A stretch of DNA of 64,000 nucleotides from Pseudoflavitalea sp. G-6-1-2. GTDB lineage: Bacteria; Bacteroidota; Bacteroidia; Chitinophagales; Chitinophagaceae. A program made the position numbers and the translations under genes. The notes below the pieces were generated by a model, which was not told the DNA's origin, did not search any database, and worked only from the letters and a program-made list of their open reading frames with translations. The DNA is taken from contig NZ_JABBGB010000002.1 in the NCBI RefSeq assembly GCF_012927185.1, positions 806,001-870,000 on the forward strand, written 5' to 3'. Positions 33,744 through 45,249 of this stretch are shown in pieces. The number at the start of each line of letters is the position of its first letter. Position 1 is the stretch's first letter.

Positions 33744-35117
33744 CTATGCCGGGAAACTTACTTTTTTCTGAGGATATCTGTCCACGTACTGATACACCAG
33801 CCCCCGGATATAATCGTTCTCAGGATATCTGGTGAGATGATCTTTCAGCGCATCGAGATCCGCAACACCTGCATCTCCGGGCAGATAGCCCATTCCATAG
33901 AATCGTCCTTTTTCGATGAGGATGCAACTCTGCTCGCCGGTATTGTTTCCTTCCCCAACAACGGCAAAGCTCGGCAATAATTGTTCCAGATATGCAATAG
34001 CATCTTCCACTCTTGCATTGTATTGGTCGGGGGTTTCTTTCTGCTCGCAGGCACCTAGACATGCATGTCCTTCCACACCAACACATGCTGCATTATCCGT
34101 TTGCACAAAACACAATTTGGGACAGAGATGATAGGCTTCCATCATCTTCCGCATCAGGCGATGCCCTTCTATCAGCAGATTGAAGGTATACAGCGGTTGC
34201 AGGTGTTTTTTCTGTTTCTCGATGCAGAGGCGGATGTACCCGTTCCTGTCTTCATAACGATATAGCCCAAACGCAGGTGTGAACTTCTTCTGGCTTCTGT
34301 TGAATTCCGGCCAGAGCCTTCTGATCTCTACATTTTCGAGAATGAAGGCCATCAGTTCCGTGCCGGTGGGTTCGAAACTGATATCGTGAATATTCCGAAG
34401 AAACTCCTGCCGCTGTTTGCCTGTTCCGTTATGTGTAAAGTGACTTCGCACGCGATACTTGATATTCTTGGCCTTGCCCACATAGATCACTTTACCTTTC
34501 TGATCGTGGAAATAATACACTCCGGGAGTATAGGGAAGCTTGTCGATAACCGTTTTCGGCAGATGCGGTGGAAGCGATTGTTCAGCTGATTTCTTCTTTA
34601 TAAATTGTGCAATATGCGGCGCAGCATCGTTCTGCAGCAGGTGCTCGAAGAGCTGTACGGTAGCGTCGGCATCACCACCGGCGCGGTGACGATGTTCGTT
34701 GCTGATGCCGAAATGCCTGCACAGGTTACCCAGACTGTAACTGGGCAATCCCGGAAAAACTTTGCGGCTAAGTCTTACGGTACAGAGTTTCTGTGTTTCC
34801 AGTTCGAACCCGGCGGCGGAAAGATGATGTTTGATGAAGCTGTAATCGAAATTTACATTATGTGCTATGAACACCTGATCTTTCAGCAGATCGTACACGG
34901 TTTCGGCCAGTTCTTCAAATCTGGGGGCGTCGGCTACCATATCCGGAGAGATGCCTGTGAGGCTCTGGATATAATACGGGATGGCCATGGCTGGTTTCAC
35001 AAGGCTTTCAAAACGCCTTATCACCTTATCTCCATCATGCAATACAATGGCAATTTCCGTAATATCATTGCTGGCTGCATATCCCCCGGTAGTTTCAATA
35101 TCGACAATGGCGTACAT
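33744..35117 (-). CDS. DnaQ-like exonuclease fused to GIY-YIG nuclease domain
   Basis: This 457-residue protein has an N-terminal DEDDh 3'-5' exonuclease (VDIETTGG at residues 5-12; HNVNFD near 82; HRAGGDAD near 142). A GIY-YIG domain like the N-terminus of UvrC follows at about 200-285 (TPGVYYFHDQKGKVIYVGKA). The C-terminal part carries a Cys-rich block (CVGVEGHACLGACEQKE) also typical of UvrC/Cho-like proteins. This fusion is widespread in Bacteroidota and some other phyla and is thought to act in DNA repair, making the 3' or 5' incision. I choose MYAIVDIETT (35117) or the Met three codons earlier; the longer frame to 35240 adds unrelated residues. Confidence 0.87.
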   Translation of the reverse strand: MYAIVDIETTGGYAASNDITEIAIVLHDGDKVIRRFESLVKPAMAIPYYIQSLTGISPDMVADAPRFEELAETVYDLLKDQVFIAHNVNFDYSFIKHHLSAAGFELETQKLCTVRLSRKVFPGLPSYSLGNLCRHFGISNEHRHRAGGDADATVQLFEHLLQNDAAPHIAQFIKKKSAEQSLPPHLPKTVIDKLPYTPGVYYFHDQKGKVIYVGKAKNIKYRVRSHFTHNGTGKQRQEFLRNIHDISFEPTGTELMAFILENVEIRRLWPEFNRSQKKFTPAFGLYRYEDRNGYIRLCIEKQKKHLQPLYTFNLLIEGHRLMRKMMEAYHLCPKLCFVQTDNAACVGVEGHACLGACEQKETPDQYNARVEDAIAYLEQLLPSFAVVGEGNNTGEQSCILIEKGRFYGMGYLPGDAGVADLDALKDHLTRYPENDYIRGLVYQYVDRYPQKKVSFPA

Positions 35118-35156
35118 AGCGGGCATAAAGTTAGGAAGAACCCGTAAAACTGGGGC

Positions 35157-35187
35157 TTGCACCTGTAAAATCCTTATGCTAACTTTG
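35157..35187 (+). promoter_or_regulatory. promoter of a small transcription unit before valS
   Basis: TTG at 35157-35159, a 20-bp spacer and TAACTTTG at 35180-35187 match the Bacteroidetes consensus. It faces away from the exonuclease gene and toward the 35-residue membrane peptide. Confidence 0.65.
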
Positions 35188-35338
35188 TATCCAACCCATC
35201 CCTGAAGAACCCCGTATATTATTGATTGGTAGAACCTCACGACCGCAGTTTACACGTACAGACACTCCTGGCACCGTATCCCATGACAACCGCTAAAAAC
35301 AACAATTTTTTCCGGTTTTACCTAAAATGTGTTAGAGT

Positions 35339-35446
35339 ATGAAAAAACAGAATCAATTAGGGGAGAATTTTAAAGTATTCCTGATCGCAGTAGGTTTTTT
35401 AGCCCTGATCATGTTTCTCACCTGGCTGTACTGGTACGGCCTTTAG
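35339..35446 (+). CDS. 35-residue single-pass membrane peptide
   Basis: This small gene encodes a peptide with a basic, polar N-terminus (MKKQNQLGENFK) and one hydrophobic helix rich in aromatic residues at the C-terminal end (LTWLYWYGL). It has its own consensus promoter about 150 bp upstream and a strong terminator 40 bp after the stop, so the unit stands alone. The shape resembles small membrane subunits that stabilise larger complexes, but no partner is adjacent and I do not recognise the family. A 19-codon frame (35283-35342) overlaps its ATG in an ATGA arrangement and might couple translation. Confidence 0.6.
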   Translation: MKKQNQLGENFKVFLIAVGFLALIMFLTWLYWYGL

Positions 35447-35485
35447 GCCCGAAAGTGCTTACCTGACCGCCATATCAAATTCTTT

Positions 35486-35525
35486 ACCGGCAATCATCTA
35501 TCCCATGATGCCGGTTTTTTCTTTT
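35486..35525 (+). terminator. terminator between small membrane peptide and valS
   Basis: ACCGGC and ATCAT (35486-35497, one bulged A) pair with ATGAT and GCCGGT (35505-35515), followed by TTTTTTCTTTT. Confidence 0.8.
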
Positions 35526-35541
35526 CCAGCCCCGTATTGCT

Positions 35542-35549
35542 TACCTTTG
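35542..35549 (+). promoter_or_regulatory. promoter element of valS
   Basis: TACCTTTG matches the -7 consensus; no good TTG box lies at the right distance. It supports the start of valS at 35577 and excludes the longer frame that begins at 35505. Confidence 0.55.
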
Positions 35550-35576
35550 CCATCCTTTAAAGATGTAGTCACTTTT

Positions 35577-38207
<2,631 letters not shown>

Positions 38208-38234
38208 ATGCAAAGCGATCTGTCGAAAATAATA

Positions 38235-38274
38235 AAAGAGGATGTCTCAGCTGAGGCATCCTCTTTCAGTTTTA
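38235..38274. terminator. bidirectional terminator between valS and nitrilase-GNAT gene
   Basis: AAAGAGGATG (38235-38244) pairs with CATCCTCTTT (38257-38266), continued by an inner CTCAG/CTGAG. T-rich tracts lie on both sides, serving the two convergent genes. Confidence 0.8.
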
Positions 38275-38292
38275 TGAAGTCGAAGATGATGA

Positions 38293-39855
38293 TTAAAGGA
38301 TCTTCTCCTGATCATCTTCAAAATACAAAATGCGGTAGAGATCATTCCTTCTGTCGAGCCATGTTCGCACGCTACCCGCTACCCTGTTGCGTTTGAGCAA
38401 TTGCATATCGAGATCCTGATAAATAAGTGTTTCGTCGCCCGCTTCTGCTTCGGCAGCAATGGCATCTCTGTGAAACTCCACATCCGATGGAGTGAGAATG
38501 GCGCTTTGCGCGTACTGAATATCCAGATTATCCACCTGCGGCAGATTACCTACACAACCTGCCAGCACCACATAGATCTGATTTTCGATAGCGCGCGCCT
38601 GCGCACAATAACGTACCCGGTTATACGATCTTCTGTCGTCTGTATTGAACGGAACGAAGATGATCTGTGCACCTTTGCTGGTAGCGATTCTCGCCAGCTC
38701 AGGAAATTCAATATCATAACAGATGGAGATGGCGATCTTACCGCAGTCCGTATCGAATACCGCAACTTTTTCTCCCGGCTTTACGCCCCACCATTTCTTT
38801 TCGTGCGGAGTGATATGCAGTTTGTATTGTTTGTCGAAACTGCCATCGCGCCTGAACAGGAAAGATATGTTGTAGAGTTCGTTATCATCTTCCACACTGA
38901 AATGCGAACCGGCTATGATATTGGTGTTGTACCGTATGGCCATCTCTCTGAAGAAATCGATGTATTGTCCGGTGAAGTCGGCCAGCTGACGCACGGCTTG
39001 TCCGGGTCGCTGATTAGGCAGGAAAGAAAGCAGCTGCATGGTGATCATTTCCGGAAAGAGCACAAAATCGCTTTTGTAATCTGCTGCCACATCGATGAAG
39101 TATTCGCAGTATCTCGCGAATTCGTCGAAGCTGTTCACCAGCCGCATTCTGTACTGTACGGCACATACGCGCACGTATGGGTTCAGTACCTGTTCTCCTT
39201 CTGCCTGATAATCGAGGTTCACCCATTCCATGAATGTGGCGTAGCCACAGCTTTCCGCATCTCCGGGCAGATAATCTTTGATGATGCGTTTGAGCACAAA
39301 ACCGTTGGACAATTGCGTGGTGAGCACCGGATCGAACAGTTTCTTATCCATTACATGCTGCACATATTCTCGGATATTCATTTTGTCGGCTACGGTGTGA
39401 TAGTTAGGCAGTCTGCCTCCCAGCACAATGCGTTTGAGGTTCATTTCCCGCGCGAGTTTCTTGCGTGCTTCGTATAGCCTGCGTGCGAGTTTCATGTTAC
39501 GGTAGGCAGGGTCTACCATTATCTCGATGCTGTAAAGTGTATCGCCCAGCGGGTTATGCGTGCTCATGGTGCCGTTGCCCGTTATCTCAGCCCACGAATG
39601 ATTGATGGAGAATTCATCGAAGTTCAGGAGTATGGAGCTGGAACTCGCTACCAGTACATCATTCAGCAGCACGCCCATTTGTCCTTCAGGAAAAGTGGTG
39701 ACCGTTTGCTCCCATTGTTCTTTCTTCCAGGGCTTCATTTCAGGGAAGGCAGCGAGCTGCATGGTTACCACTGCATCGAAATCATCGATCGTCAGCTGCC
39801 TGATCTTCACGCTCAGTTCTTTCTCCTTTGTTTTTGCTTTGTTCGACTTGGCCAT
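38293..39855 (-). CDS. GNAT acetyltransferase - carbon-nitrogen hydrolase fusion
   Basis: This 520-residue protein fuses an N-terminal GNAT-type acetyltransferase (about residues 15-200, with VDPAYRNMKLARRLYEARK as the acetyl-CoA-binding segment) to a nitrilase-superfamily amidase (about 225-510). The amidase triad is visible: E269 (FPEM), K345 (YKLH) and C379 (ICYDIEFPE). Fusions of this kind are known as a nitrilase-superfamily branch found in bacteria; the reaction is not established. It is convergent with valS and shares its terminator. A helix-rich basic N-terminus (MAKSNKAKTKEKE) precedes the GNAT fold. Confidence 0.88.
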   Translation of the reverse strand: MAKSNKAKTKEKELSVKIRQLTIDDFDAVVTMQLAAFPEMKPWKKEQWEQTVTTFPEGQMGVLLNDVLVASSSSILLNFDEFSINHSWAEITGNGTMSTHNPLGDTLYSIEIMVDPAYRNMKLARRLYEARKKLAREMNLKRIVLGGRLPNYHTVADKMNIREYVQHVMDKKLFDPVLTTQLSNGFVLKRIIKDYLPGDAESCGYATFMEWVNLDYQAEGEQVLNPYVRVCAVQYRMRLVNSFDEFARYCEYFIDVAADYKSDFVLFPEMITMQLLSFLPNQRPGQAVRQLADFTGQYIDFFREMAIRYNTNIIAGSHFSVEDDNELYNISFLFRRDGSFDKQYKLHITPHEKKWWGVKPGEKVAVFDTDCGKIAISICYDIEFPELARIATSKGAQIIFVPFNTDDRRSYNRVRYCAQARAIENQIYVVLAGCVGNLPQVDNLDIQYAQSAILTPSDVEFHRDAIAAEAEAGDETLIYQDLDMQLLKRNRVAGSVRTWLDRRNDLYRILYFEDDQEKIL

Positions 39856-39974
39856 ATCTCAGCAATTTTGGGGTGAACGATACCATAATTTACTACATTA
39901 TTGGCGCATGCTAATAACAAAAGCGGTTGCCGTGATGAGCAACCGCTTGTATGCATAATATCTTAAGAGAACTG

Positions 39975-42800
39975 TTATCTCGATCCCAGCAGGTTCACCG
40001 GCATAATGAATTCCCACTGATTGGCGTTCAGTCGCTGCACGTTTCCATCCATCAGTCTGCTATACCTGAAGCCGAATGTTACATTGTGCTGGTTCCACCA
40101 TTTGGTATCAAAATAGATCTCGGTTCCATAGGAACGAAGTTCATCGTTATACGCTTTGCCTTTGTTGTAGAATTTTCCGTTGGTATGATCATAGAAAAGA
40201 TTCGCGCGCACGCGCAGGAAGTAAACAATGTTTCCAACTCCAAGATCCGGATACAACAAGGGAAGGTGATAGTTTGCTCCCAGCTTCCACATCTGCGGGT
40301 AATTAACGCCAGTATAGCCGCGCGAAAAAGGAAAACTGCTGCCGAAAATATATTTCTCTACCGTATCTCTTTTCTGGAAGGATGTATTGATCACGAGGTT
40401 ATGCGTTAGCGCCAATCCCGGAAAATACCAATAGCCTGTTGCAAGGAACTGATTGCTCTCCACCCGCGATACAGCACGATTGTAGCTGAGTTGAATATTC
40501 TGTCCCCATCTCGGCAGTATATGCATTTGCGCCGTCTGCACCTGATTCACAAAACTGATATACGGACGCACAAAAGCGAATCCTTTCAGGTTGAACATAT
40601 TCTTCATCGATCCCTGCACATATTGTTTTTTGTAAGCGATGTCCGACCCCACTGTGAGCCGCGTATTGAACCTTCCCTTACTGAAATTGAGCGGCACCAG
40701 TAAACCTGCAGATGAGTTCCACTCACTGAAAAACAACTGCTGATTGCGGAACGTAAACGGACGATCGATGATGTAATTGCTTCCGATTCTGATCCACGGG
40801 AAGAGCTGCGCATACGTAAGGTTCACACCGAATTCTTTATTGCGCTCATTGTTGTTGTAATTGAAATACACTTCCGATTGCAACGTATTCAGCACATTCT
40901 CTCCGATGATGGAAAGCGTGTAATCAGGATCATCTACAAATGGTCTCCAGCTATGGAAGTTCAGCAGCCGGAATCCTTTGGAGTAACGGCTTACAGCAAA
41001 TCCCGTATCGGAGGTGGCGGCTTGCACCGGCTGGTATTTTCCTGCCTGCATTTCTGCAACATCATACGCAACGGGCGCCTGAGCGAACTCGCTTTCAGCA
41101 ATAGGTTGCAGCTCATTGTTGCTTATTGCTGCCTGTTGCAGGCGATCCCCCACTGCCGTTACAGCAGTGTACACATATTGGCCATGCGCTATCTGCGGCA
41201 TGTATTGCCCGGTGTAGGTGGATGCCTGTGCGGGATTCAGTTTGTACATTTTTCCCTGAACGATCATGAAGATCCTGTCGAGTCTTCCATGCGTGGCGGA
41301 GAACACGATGGTATCTTTGTGAACCGCAGGATATCCGATCACATTATGCGTGAAAGGCGTTAACTGGCGTGGGTTTCCCGAGCTCAGGTCTATTTGCAGC
41401 AAAGCCATCTCACCTTTATTATTGCGTGCTGCTGTAATGATGGAATTATCTCCAAAGAATTTGGGATAGGTATAAAAATAGTTTTCGGTATTGGGCAATG
41501 CACTGATCAACGATCCATCATTGCTGTTGAGCAGATGAATCGCCGGTGTTTGTCCGGGTTCAATTTTCACTGCCACAATGCGCGATCCATCTTCACTGAT
41601 ATCCGGGGAGAAATATTGTGTACGATGTGTGAGTGTGCGTTGCTCATTGCTTTTTACATCGAGCCATTTGATCACGGAATAGTTATGCCAGTTCCAGCGG
41701 ATATCGGGTTCGTAAGCGGCATACACTATTTTTCCGTTGCGGAGCGAGAAGCTGGCGTCGAGCGAAATATCTTTGATACGCAGTTGTGTTGTTTTTCCGT
41801 TGCTCATATCGCGCACCACAAAAGCTGGCAGTTTTTTGTAACTGCTTTTTACGTACACGAGCGTATGATCGTCGAGGAACTGCGGAAAGGCAATATCTCC
41901 CACAAAATGCTTTTGCGTAGCTGCAAATTTTTCAGCATCGGAGGCTGAATCGTTTTTGAACACATCGCTGAAATGCGCCATGGCATTGGCCCGGAACTGA
42001 CGATAAGATTCTCCGGTATACTTCTTAACAGCGCGTTGAAACGGATAGAACAGCCCGTTGAAGCGTGCAGCATCATTAGTGATCTTTGCCCAGATGTCGT
42101 CTCCGTATTTTTCGCGGCCGTAGGCCACCATCATGTATCCGAGGCGATAATGATCGGGAACGAAATCGCGCAGCGATCCGTTGCGCAGCTTCATCCATGA
42201 ATATTTTTTATTGGCTGCCCAGAGGCTTCTGTAGTCGTTGAAGAATGCTGGCACTCTGCCTCTGCCCTGCTGACTGAGGATGGTTTCCTGATACACCGCA
42301 TCGCCTTCCCAGAACCAGTTAGGGATGGCAGCACTGTTCACCAGTTCCTGCGACTGTTCACCAAATAAGATGTAAGCGAGTTTTGAAATGCCTTTTCTGA
42401 AATTGGCGTATTGCTCCACATGGCGGTACTCGTGCAAGGCAAGGCTCTGATGCCATTGCAGACTTCCTAGCTGGAAACTGTTCTGCGGTGCTGTGAGATA
42501 GAATTCACTCCGCCATGGACCTAAGCCCACATATCCATTGGAAACGGTGGTATTGGGTTGAAGTACGATGCTGATTTTTCTGAATCCTTTACCCAGCAAG
42601 CCCTGCGGCTGTTGACCGATACGATGGATGATGCCTGCCACTTCCTGCCCTGCCCGTTCCTGTCCGGCAGGGAAGATTACACGTACTGAATCGGTGTTTA
42701 CCTGACGCCAGCGGGTTGAAGGGGGATGGCCACCAAACTGCTGCGCAGTGGCAACAGTACCAGTGAGTATGGCGGCGGCCAGTAACAGAGATTTATACAT
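39975..42800 (-). CDS. exported metallopeptidase-like / beta-propeller / outer membrane protein
   Basis: This 941-residue exported protein has a signal peptide (MYKSLLLAAAILTGTVATAQ). The N-terminal domain carries HEYRH at 123-127, an HExxH zinc motif, with a downstream Glu in WFWEGDA (E165), the pattern of gluzincin peptidases. A middle region of about 330 residues has TolB/WD-like propeller repeats (SPDISEDGSRIVAVK; YPKFFGDNSI). The C-terminal third is rich in alternating aromatic residues (YFNYNNN, GVNLTYAQLFPWIRIGSNY) like an outer membrane beta barrel. Its likely place is the outer membrane. The substrate is unknown. It stands alone, divergent from the PrsW gene. Confidence 0.7.
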   Translation of the reverse strand: MYKSLLLAAAILTGTVATAQQFGGHPPSTRWRQVNTDSVRVIFPAGQERAGQEVAGIIHRIGQQPQGLLGKGFRKISIVLQPNTTVSNGYVGLGPWRSEFYLTAPQNSFQLGSLQWHQSLALHEYRHVEQYANFRKGISKLAYILFGEQSQELVNSAAIPNWFWEGDAVYQETILSQQGRGRVPAFFNDYRSLWAANKKYSWMKLRNGSLRDFVPDHYRLGYMMVAYGREKYGDDIWAKITNDAARFNGLFYPFQRAVKKYTGESYRQFRANAMAHFSDVFKNDSASDAEKFAATQKHFVGDIAFPQFLDDHTLVYVKSSYKKLPAFVVRDMSNGKTTQLRIKDISLDASFSLRNGKIVYAAYEPDIRWNWHNYSVIKWLDVKSNEQRTLTHRTQYFSPDISEDGSRIVAVKIEPGQTPAIHLLNSNDGSLISALPNTENYFYTYPKFFGDNSIITAARNNKGEMALLQIDLSSGNPRQLTPFTHNVIGYPAVHKDTIVFSATHGRLDRIFMIVQGKMYKLNPAQASTYTGQYMPQIAHGQYVYTAVTAVGDRLQQAAISNNELQPIAESEFAQAPVAYDVAEMQAGKYQPVQAATSDTGFAVSRYSKGFRLLNFHSWRPFVDDPDYTLSIIGENVLNTLQSEVYFNYNNNERNKEFGVNLTYAQLFPWIRIGSNYIIDRPFTFRNQQLFFSEWNSSAGLLVPLNFSKGRFNTRLTVGSDIAYKKQYVQGSMKNMFNLKGFAFVRPYISFVNQVQTAQMHILPRWGQNIQLSYNRAVSRVESNQFLATGYWYFPGLALTHNLVINTSFQKRDTVEKYIFGSSFPFSRGYTGVNYPQMWKLGANYHLPLLYPDLGVGNIVYFLRVRANLFYDHTNGKFYNKGKAYNDELRSYGTEIYFDTKWWNQHNVTFGFRYSRLMDGNVQRLNANQWEFIMPVNLLGSR

Positions 42801-42848
42801 GAAGGGAAAATTACACCATTTCCCATTTACACCATTCGCCCTTTTGTT

Positions 42849-42856
42849 TATTTTTG
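42849..42856 (+). promoter_or_regulatory. promoter element directly before prsW-like gene
   Basis: TATTTTTG matches the TAnnTTTG consensus and ends four bases before the ATG at 42861, which would make the transcript leaderless. No good TTG box is seen, so the match could be chance. Confidence 0.4.
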
Positions 42857-42860
42857 GATT

Positions 42861-43580
42861 ATGGTCCTTTCACTTCTGGCATTAGCGTTGGCACCCGGAC
42901 TAGCTATTGCATTTTTTATTTATACCAGGGATAAGTACGACAGGGAGCCGCTGCGCAATCTGGCATTCTCCTTTCTGTTGGGCGTTGTAAGTACCTTGCC
43001 CGCCATTCTTATCCAGACCAGCCTGCAACCGGTGCTGGATGCATGGCTCTCTCCTTACTCCGTTAGTTATTATGTTTTACTGGCATTTGTGTTGGTGGCT
43101 ATGAGTGAAGAAGGCAGCAAGTTCATGATGTTGCGACTTTATGCCTACCGGCAGCCGGCATTCGATGAACCATTCGACGGCATCATTTATTCCGTGATGG
43201 TATCGATGGGCTTCGCCACATTTGAAAATATATGGTATGTGCTGGAGAACGGATTTGCCACCGGCGTAATGCGCATGTTCCTTTCCGTTCCTGCGCATGC
43301 AGCATTCGGCGTACTGATGGGTTTCCATGCTGGGCTTGCCAAATTCGACAAACATAAACCTGTACTGCGGCTGCTCACAGGAGTGTTGCTGGCAGTGGTT
43401 TTCCACGGAGCATTCGACTTCTTTTTATTCCTTCAGAAAAACCCCAATGTTACAAGATACATTTCTACCGGTATGCTGGCTTTCGGCTCGCTGGTCTGTT
43501 ACTGGATTGCGATGAGACTCGCCTGGCGCGCCATTCGCATTCATCAGAATTTATCAAAAGAAGTGTTTGAAAATCCATAA
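42861..43580 (+). CDS. PrsW-family intramembrane protease
   Basis: This polytopic membrane protein of 239 residues belongs to the PrsW glutamic protease family, which cleaves anti-sigma factors and other membrane proteins. The conserved motifs are all present: MSEEGSKF with E83/E84, FATFEN with E122, PAHAAFG with H146 and FHGAFDF with H182, in separate membrane helices. The anti-sigma substrate known in Bacillus has no visible counterpart here. A GNAT gene follows 11 bp later on the same strand. Confidence 0.9.
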   Translation: MVLSLLALALAPGLAIAFFIYTRDKYDREPLRNLAFSFLLGVVSTLPAILIQTSLQPVLDAWLSPYSVSYYVLLAFVLVAMSEEGSKFMMLRLYAYRQPAFDEPFDGIIYSVMVSMGFATFENIWYVLENGFATGVMRMFLSVPAHAAFGVLMGFHAGLAKFDKHKPVLRLLTGVLLAVVFHGAFDFFLFLQKNPNVTRYISTGMLAFGSLVCYWIAMRLAWRAIRIHQNLSKEVFENP

Positions 43581-43591
43581 TATTGTCGCCC

Positions 43592-44113
43592 ATGAATACA
43601 AGTGCAGAACTGGTTATCCGCTTTGCGGACCTGGAAGATATACCCACCATCGGCTACCTTGCGCAGCAGATCTGGCCCGAAACCTATGGAGCTATCCTTT
43701 CTCCGGAACAGTTGAGTTATATGCTCGACATGATGTACAATCCGGAAGCCCTAACCGATCAAATGACAAAGGAAGGCCAGCGTTTTCTCATTGCCGAACT
43801 CGACGAAGATGCTGTTGGATATGCCTCTTATGCTCCCACTGAAGACGAAGGCGTTTTCCATCTCCACAAAATCTATGTTCATCCCAAAACACAGGGCAGC
43901 GGCGTTGGCCGTGCATTACTCGATTTTGTGATTGAACAGATTCTCGAAGAAGGCGCTGCCGCTATCCGACTCAATGTAAACCGTTACAACAAGGCAAGGA
44001 ATTTCTACGAAAAGCTGGGCTTTACCGTTACCAAAGAAGTTGATATCGAAATTGGCAATGGCTATCAGATGAACGACTACGTGATGGAGAAGCCAATCAG
44101 CAAAGCTGATTAG
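43592..44113 (+). CDS. GNAT-family N-acetyltransferase
   Basis: This 173-residue acetyltransferase has the GNAT core with the acetyl-CoA-binding motif (VHPKTQGSGVGRALLDFVIE, about residues 94-113) and a C-terminal segment NKARNFYEKLGF. I use the ATG at 43592; an in-frame TTG lies three codons earlier. The acceptor is unknown. It follows prsW closely and is convergent with the next gene, overlapping it by 4 bp. Confidence 0.88.
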   Translation: MNTSAELVIRFADLEDIPTIGYLAQQIWPETYGAILSPEQLSYMLDMMYNPEALTDQMTKEGQRFLIAELDEDAVGYASYAPTEDEGVFHLHKIYVHPKTQGSGVGRALLDFVIEQILEEGAAAIRLNVNRYNKARNFYEKLGFTVTKEVDIEIGNGYQMNDYVMEKPISKAD

Positions 44114-44886
44114 CCTTTCGACATCGCGGAATTCTTCATCTCGGTGGCAAGATCCTTTCCGAGGTATCTTTCAATGAGCCAGTGCACCAGGTAGATGGCC
44201 GGCGTCATCACTATGGCAATAATGAATTTATACATATAGTTCACGATGCCGATGGCCAGTACTTTTCCGAGTGGAAAGCCGAGGCTTACATACAGGAAGA
44301 GGAACAGCACTACAACGGTATCGATCAGCTGGCTTACGAGCGTGGACAATGTAGCACGCATCCAGATATTCTTTTCTCCCGTGAGTTTTTTGATCTTTTT
44401 GAAAATAGTGGCATCTGTTACCTGTCCGATCATGAAGGCGGTGAGTGAGGCTACGATGATGTTCATGCCCTGCCCCAGTATCTGACTGTAAGCTGCCTGC
44501 ATATCGGGTACGCCATTCTTTGATTGCGAAGGCACCCACCAGTTGGCTGGCGATGTTTTGATGGCGAGGAAGAATACGAGAAAGGCGAAAGCGATGAGTC
44601 CGGCAGCAATAAAGCTCAGGTACCGGATACCCTTCACTCCATAATATTCATTGATGATATCCGTCATGATAAACACAATGGGCCAGGTAAGCACGCCCAC
44701 AGTGAGGTCGATGGATAAGCCCGTTTCGCCGAGCAGCGAAAAACTGAATTTGCTGATGCCCAGCGTTTCTTCGAGCGAGAATAATTTTACGCCGATGATC
44801 TCGGCAATGATAGCGTTGGCAATAAAAAAACTTCCGAGGAGGATAAACAGTCTGGTAGGTTTATCACGGATAATGTTGTGGATCAT
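44110..44886 (-). CDS. queuosine precursor transporter (YhhQ/VUT family)
   Basis: This integral membrane protein of 258 residues belongs to the VUT/ECF-related family (YhhQ), which imports queuosine precursors such as preQ0 or preQ1. Several membrane helices are clear. Family motifs include WPIVFIMTDIINEYYGVKG (about residues 67-85) and the end part AIYLVHWLIERYLG. It is the second gene of a minus-strand pair with the small membrane protein upstream, 14 bp apart. Confidence 0.85.
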   Translation of the reverse strand: MIHNIIRDKPTRLFILLGSFFIANAIIAEIIGVKLFSLEETLGISKFSFSLLGETGLSIDLTVGVLTWPIVFIMTDIINEYYGVKGIRYLSFIAAGLIAFAFLVFFLAIKTSPANWWVPSQSKNGVPDMQAAYSQILGQGMNIIVASLTAFMIGQVTDATIFKKIKKLTGEKNIWMRATLSTLVSQLIDTVVVLFLFLYVSLGFPLGKVLAIGIVNYMYKFIIAIVMTPAIYLVHWLIERYLGKDLATEMKNSAMSKG

Positions 44887-44900
44887 GTATCAAAAAATGA

Positions 44901-45185
44901 TTAATTGAAAAAGAGGATGAAGATCTGAAACAGCAACAGCAGAAAATTGCTCACGATCAGCCATCGCGGAAAGGTACTCCAGTTGCCCTTTTTCTGCAAC
45001 AGGGAAATGATAACGAAAAAGTTCACCAGTATGTTCAGCACAATGGCTACTCCTGTTCCCAGCACCACAATGGTGGCTCCGGCATGCCCCTGTAACGAGA
45101 CGGGAACGTACTGAGACAGCCATGCCAGCAGAAAACATATATTGCAGATAAAGGCTACCCTGCAGAAAAATAATAGTTTACGCAT
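44901..45185 (-). CDS. small membrane protein, unknown function
   Basis: This 94-residue protein has three hydrophobic stretches (residues about 6-25, 38-62, 75-93) and no known motif. It precedes the queuosine-precursor transporter gene on the same strand with 14 bp between them, so they are probably co-transcribed. The family is not recognised. Confidence 0.6.
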   Translation of the reverse strand: MRKLLFFCRVAFICNICFLLAWLSQYVPVSLQGHAGATIVVLGTGVAIVLNILVNFFVIISLLQKKGNWSTFPRWLIVSNFLLLLFQIFILFFN

Positions 45186-45249
45186 AAACCAAGTTGGTGT
45201 AAAATTGCATTATTTTGTCCAACCCGAATTCAATTTTAGCTGATATAGC

